A DNA stretch of 64,000 bases from Auanema rhodensis. Taxonomy: Eukaryota > Nematoda > Chromadorea > Rhabditida > Rhabditidae. The translations under genes and the position numbers were made by a program. Positions 52,634-64,000 of this stretch are shown one piece after another. Each line of letters starts with the position of its first letter. Positions within the stretch are counted from its first letter, which is position 1. The notes beneath the pieces were generated by a model. The model was given only the letters and a program-made list of their open reading frames with translations, was not told where the DNA came from and ran no database searches. Location: positions 62,001-126,000 of the forward strand of contig CAXKVF010000082.1 in assembly GCA_964057225.1 (NCBI GenBank), read 5' to 3'.

Positions 52634-54744
52634 TTCACGTAAATTTCAAAGTCATGGTTACCATGCACCAATATCAATAAAAATTTGTTTTTAGACTAAT
52701 ATGGACATGAGGAATCTAATTTTGAAAACCGCATCTCTTTATCTTTCACGTGAAGCGAGTTACATACCGAGTGCACATCACGTGTACATTTAATTAGCAT
52801 AAATTAAAGTTCACGTAAATTTCAAAGTCATGGTTACCATGCACCAATATCAATAAAAATTTGTTTTTAGACTAATATGGACATGGGGAATCTAATTTTG
52901 AAAACCGCATCTCTTCATCTTTCACGTGAAGCGAGTTACATACCAAGTGCACATCACGTCTAAATTTAATTAGCATAAATTAAAGTTCACGAAAATTTCA
53001 AAGTCATGGTTACCATGAACCAATATCAATAAAAATTTGTTTTTAGACTAATATGGACATGGGCAATCTAATTTTGAAAACCGCATCTCTTCATCTTTCA
53101 CGTGAAGCGAGTTACATACCAAGTGCACATCACGTGTACATTTAATTAGCATAAATTAAAGTTCACGTAAATTTCAAAGTCATGGTTACCATGAACCAAT
53201 ATCAATAAAAATTTGTTTTTAGACTAATATGGACATGGGGAATCTAATTTTGAAAACCGCATCTCTTTATCTTTCACGTGAAGCGAGTTACATACCAAGT
53301 GCACATCACGTGTACATTTAATTAGCATAAATTAAAGTTCACGTAAATTTCAAAGTCATGGTTACCATGAACCAATATCAATTAAAATTTGTTTTTAGAC
53401 TAATATTGACATGGGCAATCTAATTTTGAAAACCGCATCTCTTTATCTTTCACGTGAAGCGAGTTACATACCAAGTGCACATCACGTGTACATTTAATTA
53501 GCATAAATTAAAGTTCACGTAAATTTCAAAGTCATGGTTACCATGAACCAATATCAATAAAAATTTGTTTTTAGACTAATATGGACATGGGGAATCTAAT
53601 TTTGAAAACCGCATCTCTTTATCTTTCACGTGAAGCGAGTTACATACCAAGTGCACATCACGTGTACATTTAATTAGCATAAATTAAAGTTCACGTAAAT
53701 TTCAAAGTCATGGTTACCATGAACCAATATCAATTAAAATTTGTTTTTAGACTAATATGGACATGGGGAATCTAATTTTGAAAACCGCATCTCTTCATCT
53801 TTCACGTGAAGCGAGTTACATACCAAGTGCACATCACGTGTACATTTAATTAGCATAAATTAAAGTTCACGTAAATTTCAAAGTCATGGTTACCATGAAC
53901 CAATATCAATAAAAATTTGTTTTTAGACTAATATGGACATGGGGAATCTAATTTTGAAAACCGCATCTCTTTATCTTTCACGTGAAGCGAGTTCATACCA
54001 AGTGCACATCACGTGTACATTTAATTAGCATAAATTAAAGTTCACGTAAATTTCAAAGTCATGGTTACCATGCACCAATATCAATAAAAATTTGTTTTTA
54101 GACTAATATGGACATGGGGAATCTAATTTTGAAAACCGCATCTCTTTATCTTTCACGTGAAGCGAGTTACATACCAAGTGCACATCACGTGTACATTTAA
54201 TTAGCATAAATTAAAGTTCACGTAAATTTCAAAGTCATGTTTACCATGAAGCAATATCAATAAAAATTTGTTTTTAGACTAATATGGACAGGGGGAATCT
54301 AATTTTGAAAACCGCATCTCTTTATCTTTCACGTGAAGCGAGTTACATACCAAGTGCACATCACGTGTACATTTAATTAGCATAAATTAAAGTTCACGTA
54401 AAATTCAAAGTCATGGTTACCATGCACCAATATCAATAAAAATTTGTTTTTAGACTAATATGGACATGGGGAATCTAATTTTGAAAACCGCATCTCTTTA
54501 TCTTTCACGTGAAGCGAGTTACATACCAAGTGCACATCACGTGTACATTTAATTAGCATAAATTAAAGTTCACGTAAATTTCAAAGTCACGGTTACCATG
54601 CACCAATATCAATAAAAATTTGTTTTTAGACTAATATGGACATGGGGAATCTAATTTTGAAAACCGCATCTCTTTATCTTTCACGTGAAGCGAGTTACAT
54701 ACCAAGTGCACATCACGTGTACATTTAATTAGCATAAATTAAAG

Positions 54745-54946
54745 TTCACGTAAATTTAATCTCGAAAAATTCACGTAAAATTTCAAAGTCATGGTTACCA
54801 TGAACCAATATCAATAACAATTTGTTTTTAGACTAATATGGACATGGGCAATCTAATTTTGAAAACCGCATCTCTTTATCTTTCACGTGAAGCGAGTTAC
54901 ATACCAAGTGCACATCACGTGTACATTTAATTAGCATAAATTAAAG
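54745..54946 (+). repeat. Extended 202-bp monomer, copy 7
   Basis: Preceded by the T24/G35/G75, A11 and C22 series. It opens a short 10-monomer block. Confidence 0.9.
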
Positions 54947-56530
54947 TTCACGTAAATTTCAAAGTCATGGTTACCATGCACCAATATCAATAAAAATTTG
55001 TTTTTAGACTAATATGGACATGAGGAATCTAATTTTGAAAACCGCATCTCTTTATCTTTCACGTGAAGCGAGTTACATACCGAGTGCACATCACGTGTAC
55101 ATTTAATTAGCATAAATTAAAGTTCACGTAAATTTCAAAGTCATGGTTACCATGCACCAATATCAATAAAAATTTGTTTTTAGACTAATATGGACATGGG
55201 GAATCTAATTTTGAAAACCGCATCTCTTCATCTTTCACGTGAAGCGAGTTACATACCAAGTGCACATCACGTCTAAATTTAATTAGCATAAATTAAAGTT
55301 CACGAAAATTTCAAAGTCATGGTTACCATGAACCAATATCAATAAAAATTTGTTTTTAGACTAATATGGACATGGGCAATCTAATTTTGAAAACCGCATC
55401 TCTTCATCTTTCACGTGAAGCGAGTTACATACCAAGTGCACATCACGTGTACATTTAATTAGCATAAATTAAAGTTCACGTAAATTTCAAAGTCATGGTT
55501 ACCATGAACCAATATCAATAAAAATTTGTTTTTAGACTAATATGGACATGGGGAATCTAATTTTGAAAACCGCATCTCTTTATCTTTCACGTGAAGCGAG
55601 TTACATACCAAGTGCACATCACGTGTACATTTAATTAGCATAAATTAAAGTTCACGTAAATTTCAAAGTCATGGTTACCATGAACCAATATCAATTAAAA
55701 TTTGTTTTTAGACTAATATTGACATGGGCAATCTAATTTTGAAAACCGCATCTCTTTATCTTTCACGTGAAGCGAGTTACATACCAAGTGCACATCACGT
55801 GTACATTTAATTAGCATAAATTAAAGTTCACGTAAATTTCAAAGTCACGGTTACCATGCACCAATATCAATAAAAATTTGTTTTTAGACTAATATGGACA
55901 TGGGAAATCTAATTTTGAAAACCGTATCTCTTTATCTTTCACGTGAAGCGAGTTACATACCAAGTGCACATCACGTGTACATTTAATTAGCATAAATTAA
56001 AGTTCACGTAAATTTCAAAGTCATGGTTACCATGAACCAATATCAATAACAATTTGTTTTTAGACTAATATGGACATGGGCAATCTAATTTTGAAAACCG
56101 CATCTCTTTATCTTTCACGTGAAGCGAGTTACATACCAAGTGCACATCACGTGTACATTTAATTAGCATAAATTAAAGTTCACGTAAATTTCAAAGTCAT
56201 GGTTACCATGCACCAATATCAATAAAAATTTGTTTTTAGACTAATATGGACATGGGGAATCTAATTTTGAAAACCGCATCTCTTTATCTTTCACGTGAAG
56301 CGAGTTACATACCAAGTGCACATCACGTGTACATTTAATTAGCATAAATTAAAGTTCACGTAAATTTCAAAGTCATGGTTACCATGCACCAATATCAATA
56401 AAAATTTGTTTTTAGACTAATATGGACATGGGGAATCTAATTTTGAAAACCGCATCTCTTTATCTTTCACGTGAAGCGAGTTACATACCAAGTGCACATC
56501 ACGTGTACATTTAATTAGCATAAATTAAAG

Positions 56531-56732
56531 TTCACGTAAATTTAATCTCGAAAAATTCACGTAAAATTTCAAAGTCATGGTTACCATGAACCAATATCAA
56601 TAACAATTTGTTTTTAGACTAATATGGACATGGGCAATCTAATTTTGAAAACCGCATCTCTTTATCTTTCACGTGAAGCGAGTTACATACCAAGTGCACA
56701 TCACGTGTACATTTAATTAGCATAAATTAAAG
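56531..56732 (+). repeat. Extended 202-bp monomer, copy 8
   Basis: Counterpart of copy 6 in the second 4099-bp repeat. Confidence 0.9.
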
Positions 56733-58843
56733 TTCACGTAAATTTCAAAGTCATGGTTACCATGCACCAATATCAATAAAAATTTGTTTTTAGACTAATA
56801 TGGACATGAGGAATCTAATTTTGAAAACCGCATCTCTTTATCTTTCACGTGAAGCGAGTTACATACCGAGTGCACATCACGTGTACATTTAATTAGCATA
56901 AATTAAAGTTCACGTAAATTTCAAAGTCATGGTTACCATGCACCAATATCAATAAAAATTTGTTTTTAGACTAATATGGACATGGGGAATCTAATTTTGA
57001 AAACCGCATCTCTTCATCTTTCACGTGAAGCGAGTTACATACCAAGTGCACATCACGTCTAAATTTAATTAGCATAAATTAAAGTTCACGAAAATTTCAA
57101 AGTCATGGTTACCATGAACCAATATCAATAAAAATTTGTTTTTAGACTAATATGGACATGGGCAATCTAATTTTGAAAACCGCATCTCTTCATCTTTCAC
57201 GTGAAGCGAGTTACATACCAAGTGCACATCACGTGTACATTTAATTAGCATAAATTAAAGTTCACGTAAATTTCAAAGTCATGGTTACCATGAACCAATA
57301 TCAATAAAAATTTGTTTTTAGACTAATATGGACATGGGGAATCTAATTTTGAAAACCGCATCTCTTTATCTTTCACGTGAAGCGAGTTACATACCAAGTG
57401 CACATCACGTGTACATTTAATTAGCATAAATTAAAGTTCACGTAAATTTCAAAGTCATGGTTACCATGAACCAATATCAATTAAAATTTGTTTTTAGACT
57501 AATATTGACATGGGCAATCTAATTTTGAAAACCGCATCTCTTTATCTTTCACGTGAAGCGAGTTACATACCAAGTGCACATCACGTGTACATTTAATTAG
57601 CATAAATTAAAGTTCACGTAAATTTCAAAGTCATGGTTACCATGAACCAATATCAATAAAAATTTGTTTTTAGACTAATATGGACATGGGGAATCTAATT
57701 TTGAAAACCGCATCTCTTTATCTTTCACGTGAAGCGAGTTACATACCAAGTGCACATCACGTGTACATTTAATTAGCATAAATTAAAGTTCACGTAAATT
57801 TCAAAGTCATGGTTACCATGAACCAATATCAATTAAAATTTGTTTTTAGACTAATATGGACATGGGGAATCTAATTTTGAAAACCGCATCTCTTCATCTT
57901 TCACGTGAAGCGAGTTACATACCAAGTGCACATCACGTGTACATTTAATTAGCATAAATTAAAGTTCACGTAAATTTCAAAGTCATGGTTACCATGAACC
58001 AATATCAATAAAAATTTGTTTTTAGACTAATATGGACATGGGGAATCTAATTTTGAAAACCGCATCTCTTTATCTTTCACGTGAAGCGAGTTCATACCAA
58101 GTGCACATCACGTGTACATTTAATTAGCATAAATTAAAGTTCACGTAAATTTCAAAGTCATGGTTACCATGCACCAATATCAATAAAAATTTGTTTTTAG
58201 ACTAATATGGACATGGGGAATCTAATTTTGAAAACCGCATCTCTTTATCTTTCACGTGAAGCGAGTTACATACCAAGTGCACATCACGTGTACATTTAAT
58301 TAGCATAAATTAAAGTTCACGTAAATTTCAAAGTCATGTTTACCATGAAGCAATATCAATAAAAATTTGTTTTTAGACTAATATGGACAGGGGGAATCTA
58401 ATTTTGAAAACCGCATCTCTTTATCTTTCACGTGAAGCGAGTTACATACCAAGTGCACATCACGTGTACATTTAATTAGCATAAATTAAAGTTCACGTAA
58501 AATTCAAAGTCATGGTTACCATGCACCAATATCAATAAAAATTTGTTTTTAGACTAATATGGACATGGGGAATCTAATTTTGAAAACCGCATCTCTTTAT
58601 CTTTCACGTGAAGCGAGTTACATACCAAGTGCACATCACGTGTACATTTAATTAGCATAAATTAAAGTTCACGTAAATTTCAAAGTCACGGTTACCATGC
58701 ACCAATATCAATAAAAATTTGTTTTTAGACTAATATGGACATGGGGAATCTAATTTTGAAAACCGCATCTCTTTATCTTTCACGTGAAGCGAGTTACATA
58801 CCAAGTGCACATCACGTGTACATTTAATTAGCATAAATTAAAG

Positions 58844-59045
58844 TTCACGTAAATTTAATCTCGAAAAATTCACGTAAAATTTCAAAGTCATGGTTACCAT
58901 GAACCAATATCAATAACAATTTGTTTTTAGACTAATATGGACATGGGCAATCTAATTTTGAAAACCGCATCTCTTTATCTTTCACGTGAAGCGAGTTACA
59001 TACCAAGTGCACATCACGTGTACATTTAATTAGCATAAATTAAAG
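58844..59045 (+). repeat. Extended 202-bp monomer, copy 9
   Basis: Counterpart of copy 7. It opens a 15-monomer block that runs to 61508. Confidence 0.9.
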
Positions 59046-60277
59046 TTCACGTAAATTTCAAAGTCATGGTTACCATGCACCAATATCAATAAAAATTTGT
59101 TTTTAGACTAATATGGACATGAGGAATCTAATTTTGAAAACCGCATCTCTTTATCTTTCACGTGAAGCGAGTTACATACCGAGTGCACATCACGTGTACA
59201 TTTAATTAGCATAAATTAAAGTTCACGTAAATTTCAAAGTCATGGTTACCATGCACCAATATCAATAAAAATTTGTTTTTAGACTAATATGGACATGGGG
59301 AATCTAATTTTGAAAACCGCATCTCTTCATCTTTCACGTGAAGCGAGTTACATACCAAGTGCACATCACGTCTAAATTTAATTAGCATAAATTAAAGTTC
59401 ACGAAAATTTCAAAGTCATGGTTACCATGAACCAATATCAATAAAAATTTGTTTTTAGACTAATATGGACATGGGCAATCTAATTTTGAAAACCGCATCT
59501 CTTCATCTTTCACGTGAAGCGAGTTACATACCAAGTGCACATCACGTGTACATTTAATTAGCATAAATTAAAGTTCACGTAAATTTCAAAGTCATGGTTA
59601 CCATGAACCAATATCAATAAAAATTTGTTTTTAGACTAATATGGACATGGGGAATCTAATTTTGAAAACCGCATCTCTTTATCTTTCACGTGAAGCGAGT
59701 TACATACCAAGTGCACATCACGTGTACATTTAATTAGCATAAATTAAAGTTCACGTAAATTTCAAAGTCATGGTTACCATGAACCAATATCAATTAAAAT
59801 TTGTTTTTAGACTAATATTGACATGGGCAATCTAATTTTGAAAACCGCATCTCTTTATCTTTCACGTGAAGCGAGTTACATACCAAGTGCACATCACGTG
59901 TACATTTAATTAGCATAAATTAAAGTTCACGTAAATTTCAAAGTCACGGTTACCATGCACCAATATCAATAAAAATTTGTTTTTAGACTAATATGGACAT
60001 GGGAAATCTAATTTTGAAAACCGTATCTCTTTATCTTTCACGTGAAGCGAGTTACATACCAAGTGCACATCACGTGTACATTTAATTAGCATAAATTAAA
60101 GTTCACGTAAATTTCAAAGTCATGGTTACCATGAACCAATATCAATAACAATTTGTTTTTAGACTAATATGGACATGGGCAATCTAATTTTGAAAACCGC
60201 ATCTCTTTATCTTTCACGTGAAGCGAGTTACATACCAAGTGCACATCACGTGTACATTTAATTAGCATAAATTAAAG

Positions 60278-61508
60278 TTCACGTAAATTTCAAAGTCATG
60301 GTTACCATGCACCAATATCAATAAAAATTTGTTTTTAGACTAATATGGACATGGGGAATCTAATTTTGAAAACCGCATCTCTTCATCTTTCACGTGAAGC
60401 GAGTTACATACCAAGTGCACATCACGTCTAAATTTAATTAGCATAAATTAAAGTTCACGAAAATTTCAAAGTCATGGTTACCATGAACCAATATCAATAA
60501 AAATTTGTTTTTAGACTAATATGGACATGGGCAATCTAATTTTGAAAACCGCATCTCTTCATCTTTCACGTGAAGCGAGTTACATACCAAGTGCACATCA
60601 CGTGTACATTTAATTAGCATAAATTAAAGTTCACGTAAATTTCAAAGTCATGGTTACCATGCACCAATATCAATAAAAATTTGTTTTTAGACTAATATGG
60701 ACATGGGGAATCTAATTTTGAAAACCGCATCTCTTCATCTTTCACGTGAAGCGAGTTACATACCAAGTGCACATCACGTGTACATTTAATTAGCATAAAT
60801 TAAAGTTCACGTAAATTTCAAAGTCATGGTTACCATGAACCAATATCAATAAAAATTTGTTTTTAGACTAATATGGACATGGGGAATCTAATTTTGAAAA
60901 CCGCATCTCTTTATCTTTCACGTGAAGCGAGTTCATACCAAGTGCACATCACGTGTACATTTAATTAGCATAAATTAAAGTTCACGTAAATTTCAAAGTC
61001 ATGGTTACCATGCACCAATATCAATAAAAATTTGTTTTTAGACTAATATGGACATGGGGAATCTAATTTTGAAAACCGCATCTCTTTATCTTTCACGTGA
61101 AGCGAGTTACATACCAAGTGCACATCACGTGTACATTTAATTAGCATAAATTAAAGTTCACGTAAATTTCAAAGTCATGTTTACCATGACGCAATATCAA
61201 TAAAAATTTGTTTTTAGACTAATATGGACAGGGGGAATCTAATTTTGAAAACCGCATCTCTTTATCTTTCACGTGAAGCGAGTTACATACCAAGTGCACA
61301 TCACGTGTACATTTAATTAGCATAAATTAAAGTTCACGTAAAATTCAAAGTCATGGTTACCATGCACCAATATCAATAAAAATTTGTTTTTAGACTAATA
61401 TGGACATGGGGAATCTAATTTTGAAAACCGCATCTCTTTATCTTTCACGTGAAGCGAGTTACATACCAAGTGCACATCACGTGTACATTTAATTAGCATA
61501 AATTAAAG
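60278..61508 (+). repeat. End of the 15-monomer block, C22 monomer missing
   Basis: Seven monomers: C151/A154; A7/C79/C107; C33/C107; 1-bp-deleted A33; C33; T24/G35/G75 with an extra C34 change (61157); A11. The next unit is the 202-bp monomer at 61509, without the C22 monomer that separates A11 from it elsewhere (for example 40196). This is a clean one-monomer loss. Confidence 0.82.
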
Positions 61509-63998
61509 TTCACGTAAATTTAATCTCGAAAAATTCACGTAAAATTTCAAAGTCATGGTTACCATGAACCAATATCAATAACAATTTGTTTTTAGACTAA
61601 TATGGACATGGGCAATCTAATTTTGAAAACCGCATCTCTTTATCTTTCACGTGAAGCGAGTTACATACCAAGTGCACATCACGTGTACATTTAATTAGCA
61701 TAAATTAAAGTTCACGTAAATTTCAAAGTCATGGTTACCATGCACCAATATCAATAAAAATTTGTTTTTAGACTAATATGGACATGAGGAATCTAATTTT
61801 GAAAACCGCATCTCTTTATCTTTCACGTGAAGCGAGTTACATACCGAGTGCACATCACGTGTACATTTAATTAGCATAAATTAAAGTTCACGTAAATTTC
61901 AAAGTCATGGTTACCATGCACCAATATCAATAAAAATTTGTTTTTAGACTAATATGGACATGGGGAATCTAATTTTGAAAACCGCATCTCTTCATCTTTC
62001 ACGTGAAGCGAGTTACATACCAAGTGCACATCACGTCTAAATTTAATTAGCATAAATTAAAGTTCACGAAAATTTCAAAGTCATGGTTACCATGAACCAA
62101 TATCAATAAAAATTTGTTTTTAGACTAATATGGACATGGGCAATCTAATTTTGAAAACCGCATCTCTTTATCTTTCACGTGAAGCGAGTTACATACCAAG
62201 TGCACATCACGTGTACATTTAATTAGCATAAATTAAAGTTCACGTAAATTTCAAAGTCATGGTTACCATGCACCAATATCAATAAAAATTTGTTTTTAGA
62301 CTAATATGGACATGAGGAATCTAATTTTGAAAACCGCATCTCTTTATCTTTCACGTGAAGCGAGTTACATACCGAGTGCACATCACGTGTACATTTAATT
62401 AGCATAAATTAAAGTTCACGTAAATTTCAAAGTCATGGTTACCATGCACCAATATCAATAAAAATTTGTTTTTAGACTAATATGGACATGGGGAATCTAA
62501 TTTTGAAAACCGCATCTCTTCATCTTTCACGTGAAGCGAGTTACATACCAAGTGCACATCACGTCTAAATTTAATTAGCATAAATTAAAGTTCACGAAAA
62601 TTTCAAAGTCATGGTTACCATGAACCAATATCAATAAAAATTTGTTTTTAGACTAATATGGACATGAGGAATCTAATTTTGAAAACCGCATCTCTTTATC
62701 TTTCACGTGAAGCGAGTTACATACCGAGTGCACATCACGTGTACATTTAATTAGCATAAATTAAAGTTCACGTAAATTTCAAAGTCATGGTTACCATGCA
62801 CCAATATCAATAAAAATTTGTTTTTAGACTAATATGGACATGGGGAATCTAATTTTGAAAACCGCATCTCTTCATCTTTCACGTGAAGCGAGTTACATAC
62901 CAAGTGCACATCACGTCTAAATTTAATTAGCATAAATTAAAGTTCACGAAAATTTCAAAGTCATGGTTACCATGAACCAATATCAATAAAAATTTGTTTT
63001 TAGACTAATATGGACATGGGCAATCTAATTTTGAAAACCGCATCTATTCATCTTTCACGTGAAGCGAGTTACATACCAAGTGCACATCACGTGTACATTT
63101 AATTAGCATAAATTAAAGTTCACGTAAATTTCAAAGTCATGGTTACCATGCACCAATATCAATAAAAATTTGTTTTTAGACTAATATGGACATGGGGAAT
63201 CTAATTTTGAAAACCGCATCTCTTCATCTTTCACGTGAAGCGAGTTACATACCAAGTGCACATCACGTGTACATTTAATTAGCATAAATTAAAGTTCACG
63301 TAAATTTCAAAGTCATGGTTACCATGAACCAATATCAATAAAAATTTGTTTTTAGACTAATATGGACATGGGGAATCTAATTTTGAAAACCGCATCTCTT
63401 TATCTTTCACGTGAAGCGAGTTACATACCAAGTGCACATCACGTGTACATTTAATTAGCATAAATTAAAGTTCACGAAAATTTCAAAGTCATGGTTACCA
63501 TGCACCAATATCAATAAAAATTTGTTTTTAGACTAATATGGACATGGGGAATCTAATTTTGAAAACCGCATCTCTTTATCTTTCACGTGAAGCGAGTTAC
63601 ATACCAAGTGCACATCACGTGTACATTTAATTAGCATAAATTAAAGTTCACGTAAATTTCAAAGTCATGTTTACCATGAAGCAATATCAATAAAAATTTG
63701 TTTTTAGACTAATATGGACAGGGGGAATCTAATTTTGAAAACCGCATCTCTTTATCTTTCACGTGAAGCGAGTTACATACCAAGTGCACATCACGTGTAC
63801 ATTTAATTAGCATAAATTAAAGTTCACGTAAATTTCAAAGTCATGGTTACCATGAACCAATATCAATAAAAATTTGTTTTTAGAATAATATGGACATGGG
63901 GAATCTAATTTTGAAAACCGCATCTCTTTATCTTTCACGTGAAGCGAGTTACATACCAAGTGCACATCACGTGTACATTTAATTAGCATAAATTAAAG
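61509..63998 (+). repeat. Last zone D block, 14 monomers to the window end
   Basis: Starts with the tenth 202-bp monomer (61509..61710). A77/G136 and C151/A154 monomers then alternate three times (61711, 62239, 62591 against 61887, 62415, 62767). The unit at 62591 begins as an A7/A33 type and ends as an A77/G136 type, a chimera. Then come A7/C79/C107 with A105 (62943), C33/C107, A33, A7/C33, T24/G35/G75 (63647) and an A33/A63 monomer (63823). The array runs past the right edge. Confidence 0.85.
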
Positions 63999-64000
63999 TT
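63999..64000 (+). repeat. First two bases of monomer 363, cut by the window edge
   Basis: TT at the expected start phase, showing that the array continues to the right. Confidence 0.8.

Larger units (their letters stand above)
52080..56178 (+). repeat. 4099-bp tandem duplication, copy 1 (23 monomers)
   Basis: Contains two C33 monomers, a 13-monomer block opened by the 202-bp unit at 52432, and the first eight monomers of the block opened at 54745. Its length is 23 x 176 plus two 26-bp extensions minus one base. I noticed no mismatch to 56179..60277 in a by-eye comparison of marker sites. Confidence 0.87.
56179..60277 (+). repeat. 4099-bp tandem duplication, copy 2 (23 monomers)
   Basis: Same order as copy 1: 202-bp units at 56531 and 58844, T46/T70/C79 near 57480 and 59810, 1-bp deletion near 58093, T24/G35/G75 near 58338, and the rare C22/A79/T99 monomer at 59926 (copy 1: 55827). 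After 60277 the sequence moves to C107/C151/A154 types instead of the C33 pair, which marks the end of the copy. Confidence 0.87.
1..64000 (+). repeat. 176-bp satellite DNA array, 362 complete head-to-tail monomers
   Basis: Every base belongs to copies of one 176-bp unit, all in the same orientation. Unit starts (TTCACGTAAA) fall at 1, 177, 353 and so on, and the phase can be followed to 63823, with two bases of a further unit at 63999. Lengths reconcile exactly: 362 x 176, plus ten 26-bp extensions, four 8-bp duplications and one 1-bp gain, minus seven 1-bp losses, gives 63998. Monomers differ by only a few substitutions. No transposon, gene or unique sequence interrupts the array. Long homogeneous arrays of near-nucleosome-length A+T-rich monomers are typical of eukaryotic centromeres and pericentromeric or subtelomeric heterochromatin. 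A centromeric role is inference, and I do not recognise the family or the species. Confidence 0.98.

Noticed and set aside
1-64000. CRISPR array
   Set aside because: The regular spacing superficially suits one, but there are no short direct repeats separated by unique spacers. The whole 176-bp unit is repeated, and there are no cas genes.
1-64000. Transposon or retroelement (LTR, TIR, integrase) inside the array
   Set aside because: Every base is accounted for by monomer phase plus small indels. The largest insertion is 26 bp, with no terminal repeats, target duplications or coding sequence.
1-64000. rRNA, tRNA or 5S gene cluster (tandem units of similar length)
   Set aside because: The unit is about 68% A+T, with no recognisable 5S, tRNA A/B-box or snRNA sequence that I could identify. 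5S units would have a G+C-rich 120-bp gene.
1-64000. Assignment to a named satellite family such as the 178-bp Arabidopsis or 176-bp Brassica repeats
   Set aside because: The length is similar, but the sequence does not match what I recall of those families. A database search would be required.

Overview
The whole window is one uninterrupted, single-orientation tandem satellite array. The monomer is 176 bp and about 68% A+T (56 G/C in the consensus as I count it). Taking the first base as monomer position 1, I count 362 complete monomers (1..63998) plus two bases of the next. The count closes exactly once ten extended monomers (+26 bp), four 8-bp duplications, seven 1-bp deletions and one 1-bp gain are allowed for. 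I see no gene, RNA gene, transposon, telomere repeat or unique sequence. This means a eukaryotic heterochromatic array, most likely centromeric or pericentromeric. The monomer length is close to a nucleosome repeat and falls in the 150-180 bp class common in plant centromeres. I do not recognise the family, so the species is not called.

The array is a mosaic of nested higher-order repeats (HORs), recognisable by single-base markers cited by monomer position (for example C33 means C at position 33). Zone A (1..16544) starts with an A33/C33 dimer alternation (1..1584), then block A1 (1585..7744, 35 monomers). After a 7-monomer tandem duplication (7393..9856) comes a second copy, A2 (9505..14608, 29 monomers). 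A1 has one more 6-monomer unit than A2. A degenerate stretch (14609..16544) leads into zone B, two nearly identical 20-monomer units (16545..20064 and 20065..23584).

Zone C begins exactly at the end of the second zone B unit with the first 202-bp monomer (23585). It is built from two 9-monomer cassettes in the order X-Y-X-X-Y-Y (23787..33122), followed by a tail (33123..34889). Zone D (34890..63998) consists of blocks of 31, 29, 11, 28, 13, 10, 13 and 15 monomers. Each starts with the 202-bp monomer, and the last block is cut by the window end. Zone D also has a 20-monomer unit copied at a distance of 12.4 kb and a perfect-looking 4099-bp tandem duplication (52080..60277).

Within the monomer the notable structure is dyad symmetry. 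There is a 7+1+7 inverted repeat at 19-33, a TTCACGTGAA palindrome at 112-121, a run of overlapping 6-bp palindromes at 138-155 and an A/T stem-loop at 156-175. Three CACGT elements lie 32 and 33 bp apart. The only open frames near 60 codons are three minus-strand copies opened by one base change, and they are rejected as genes.
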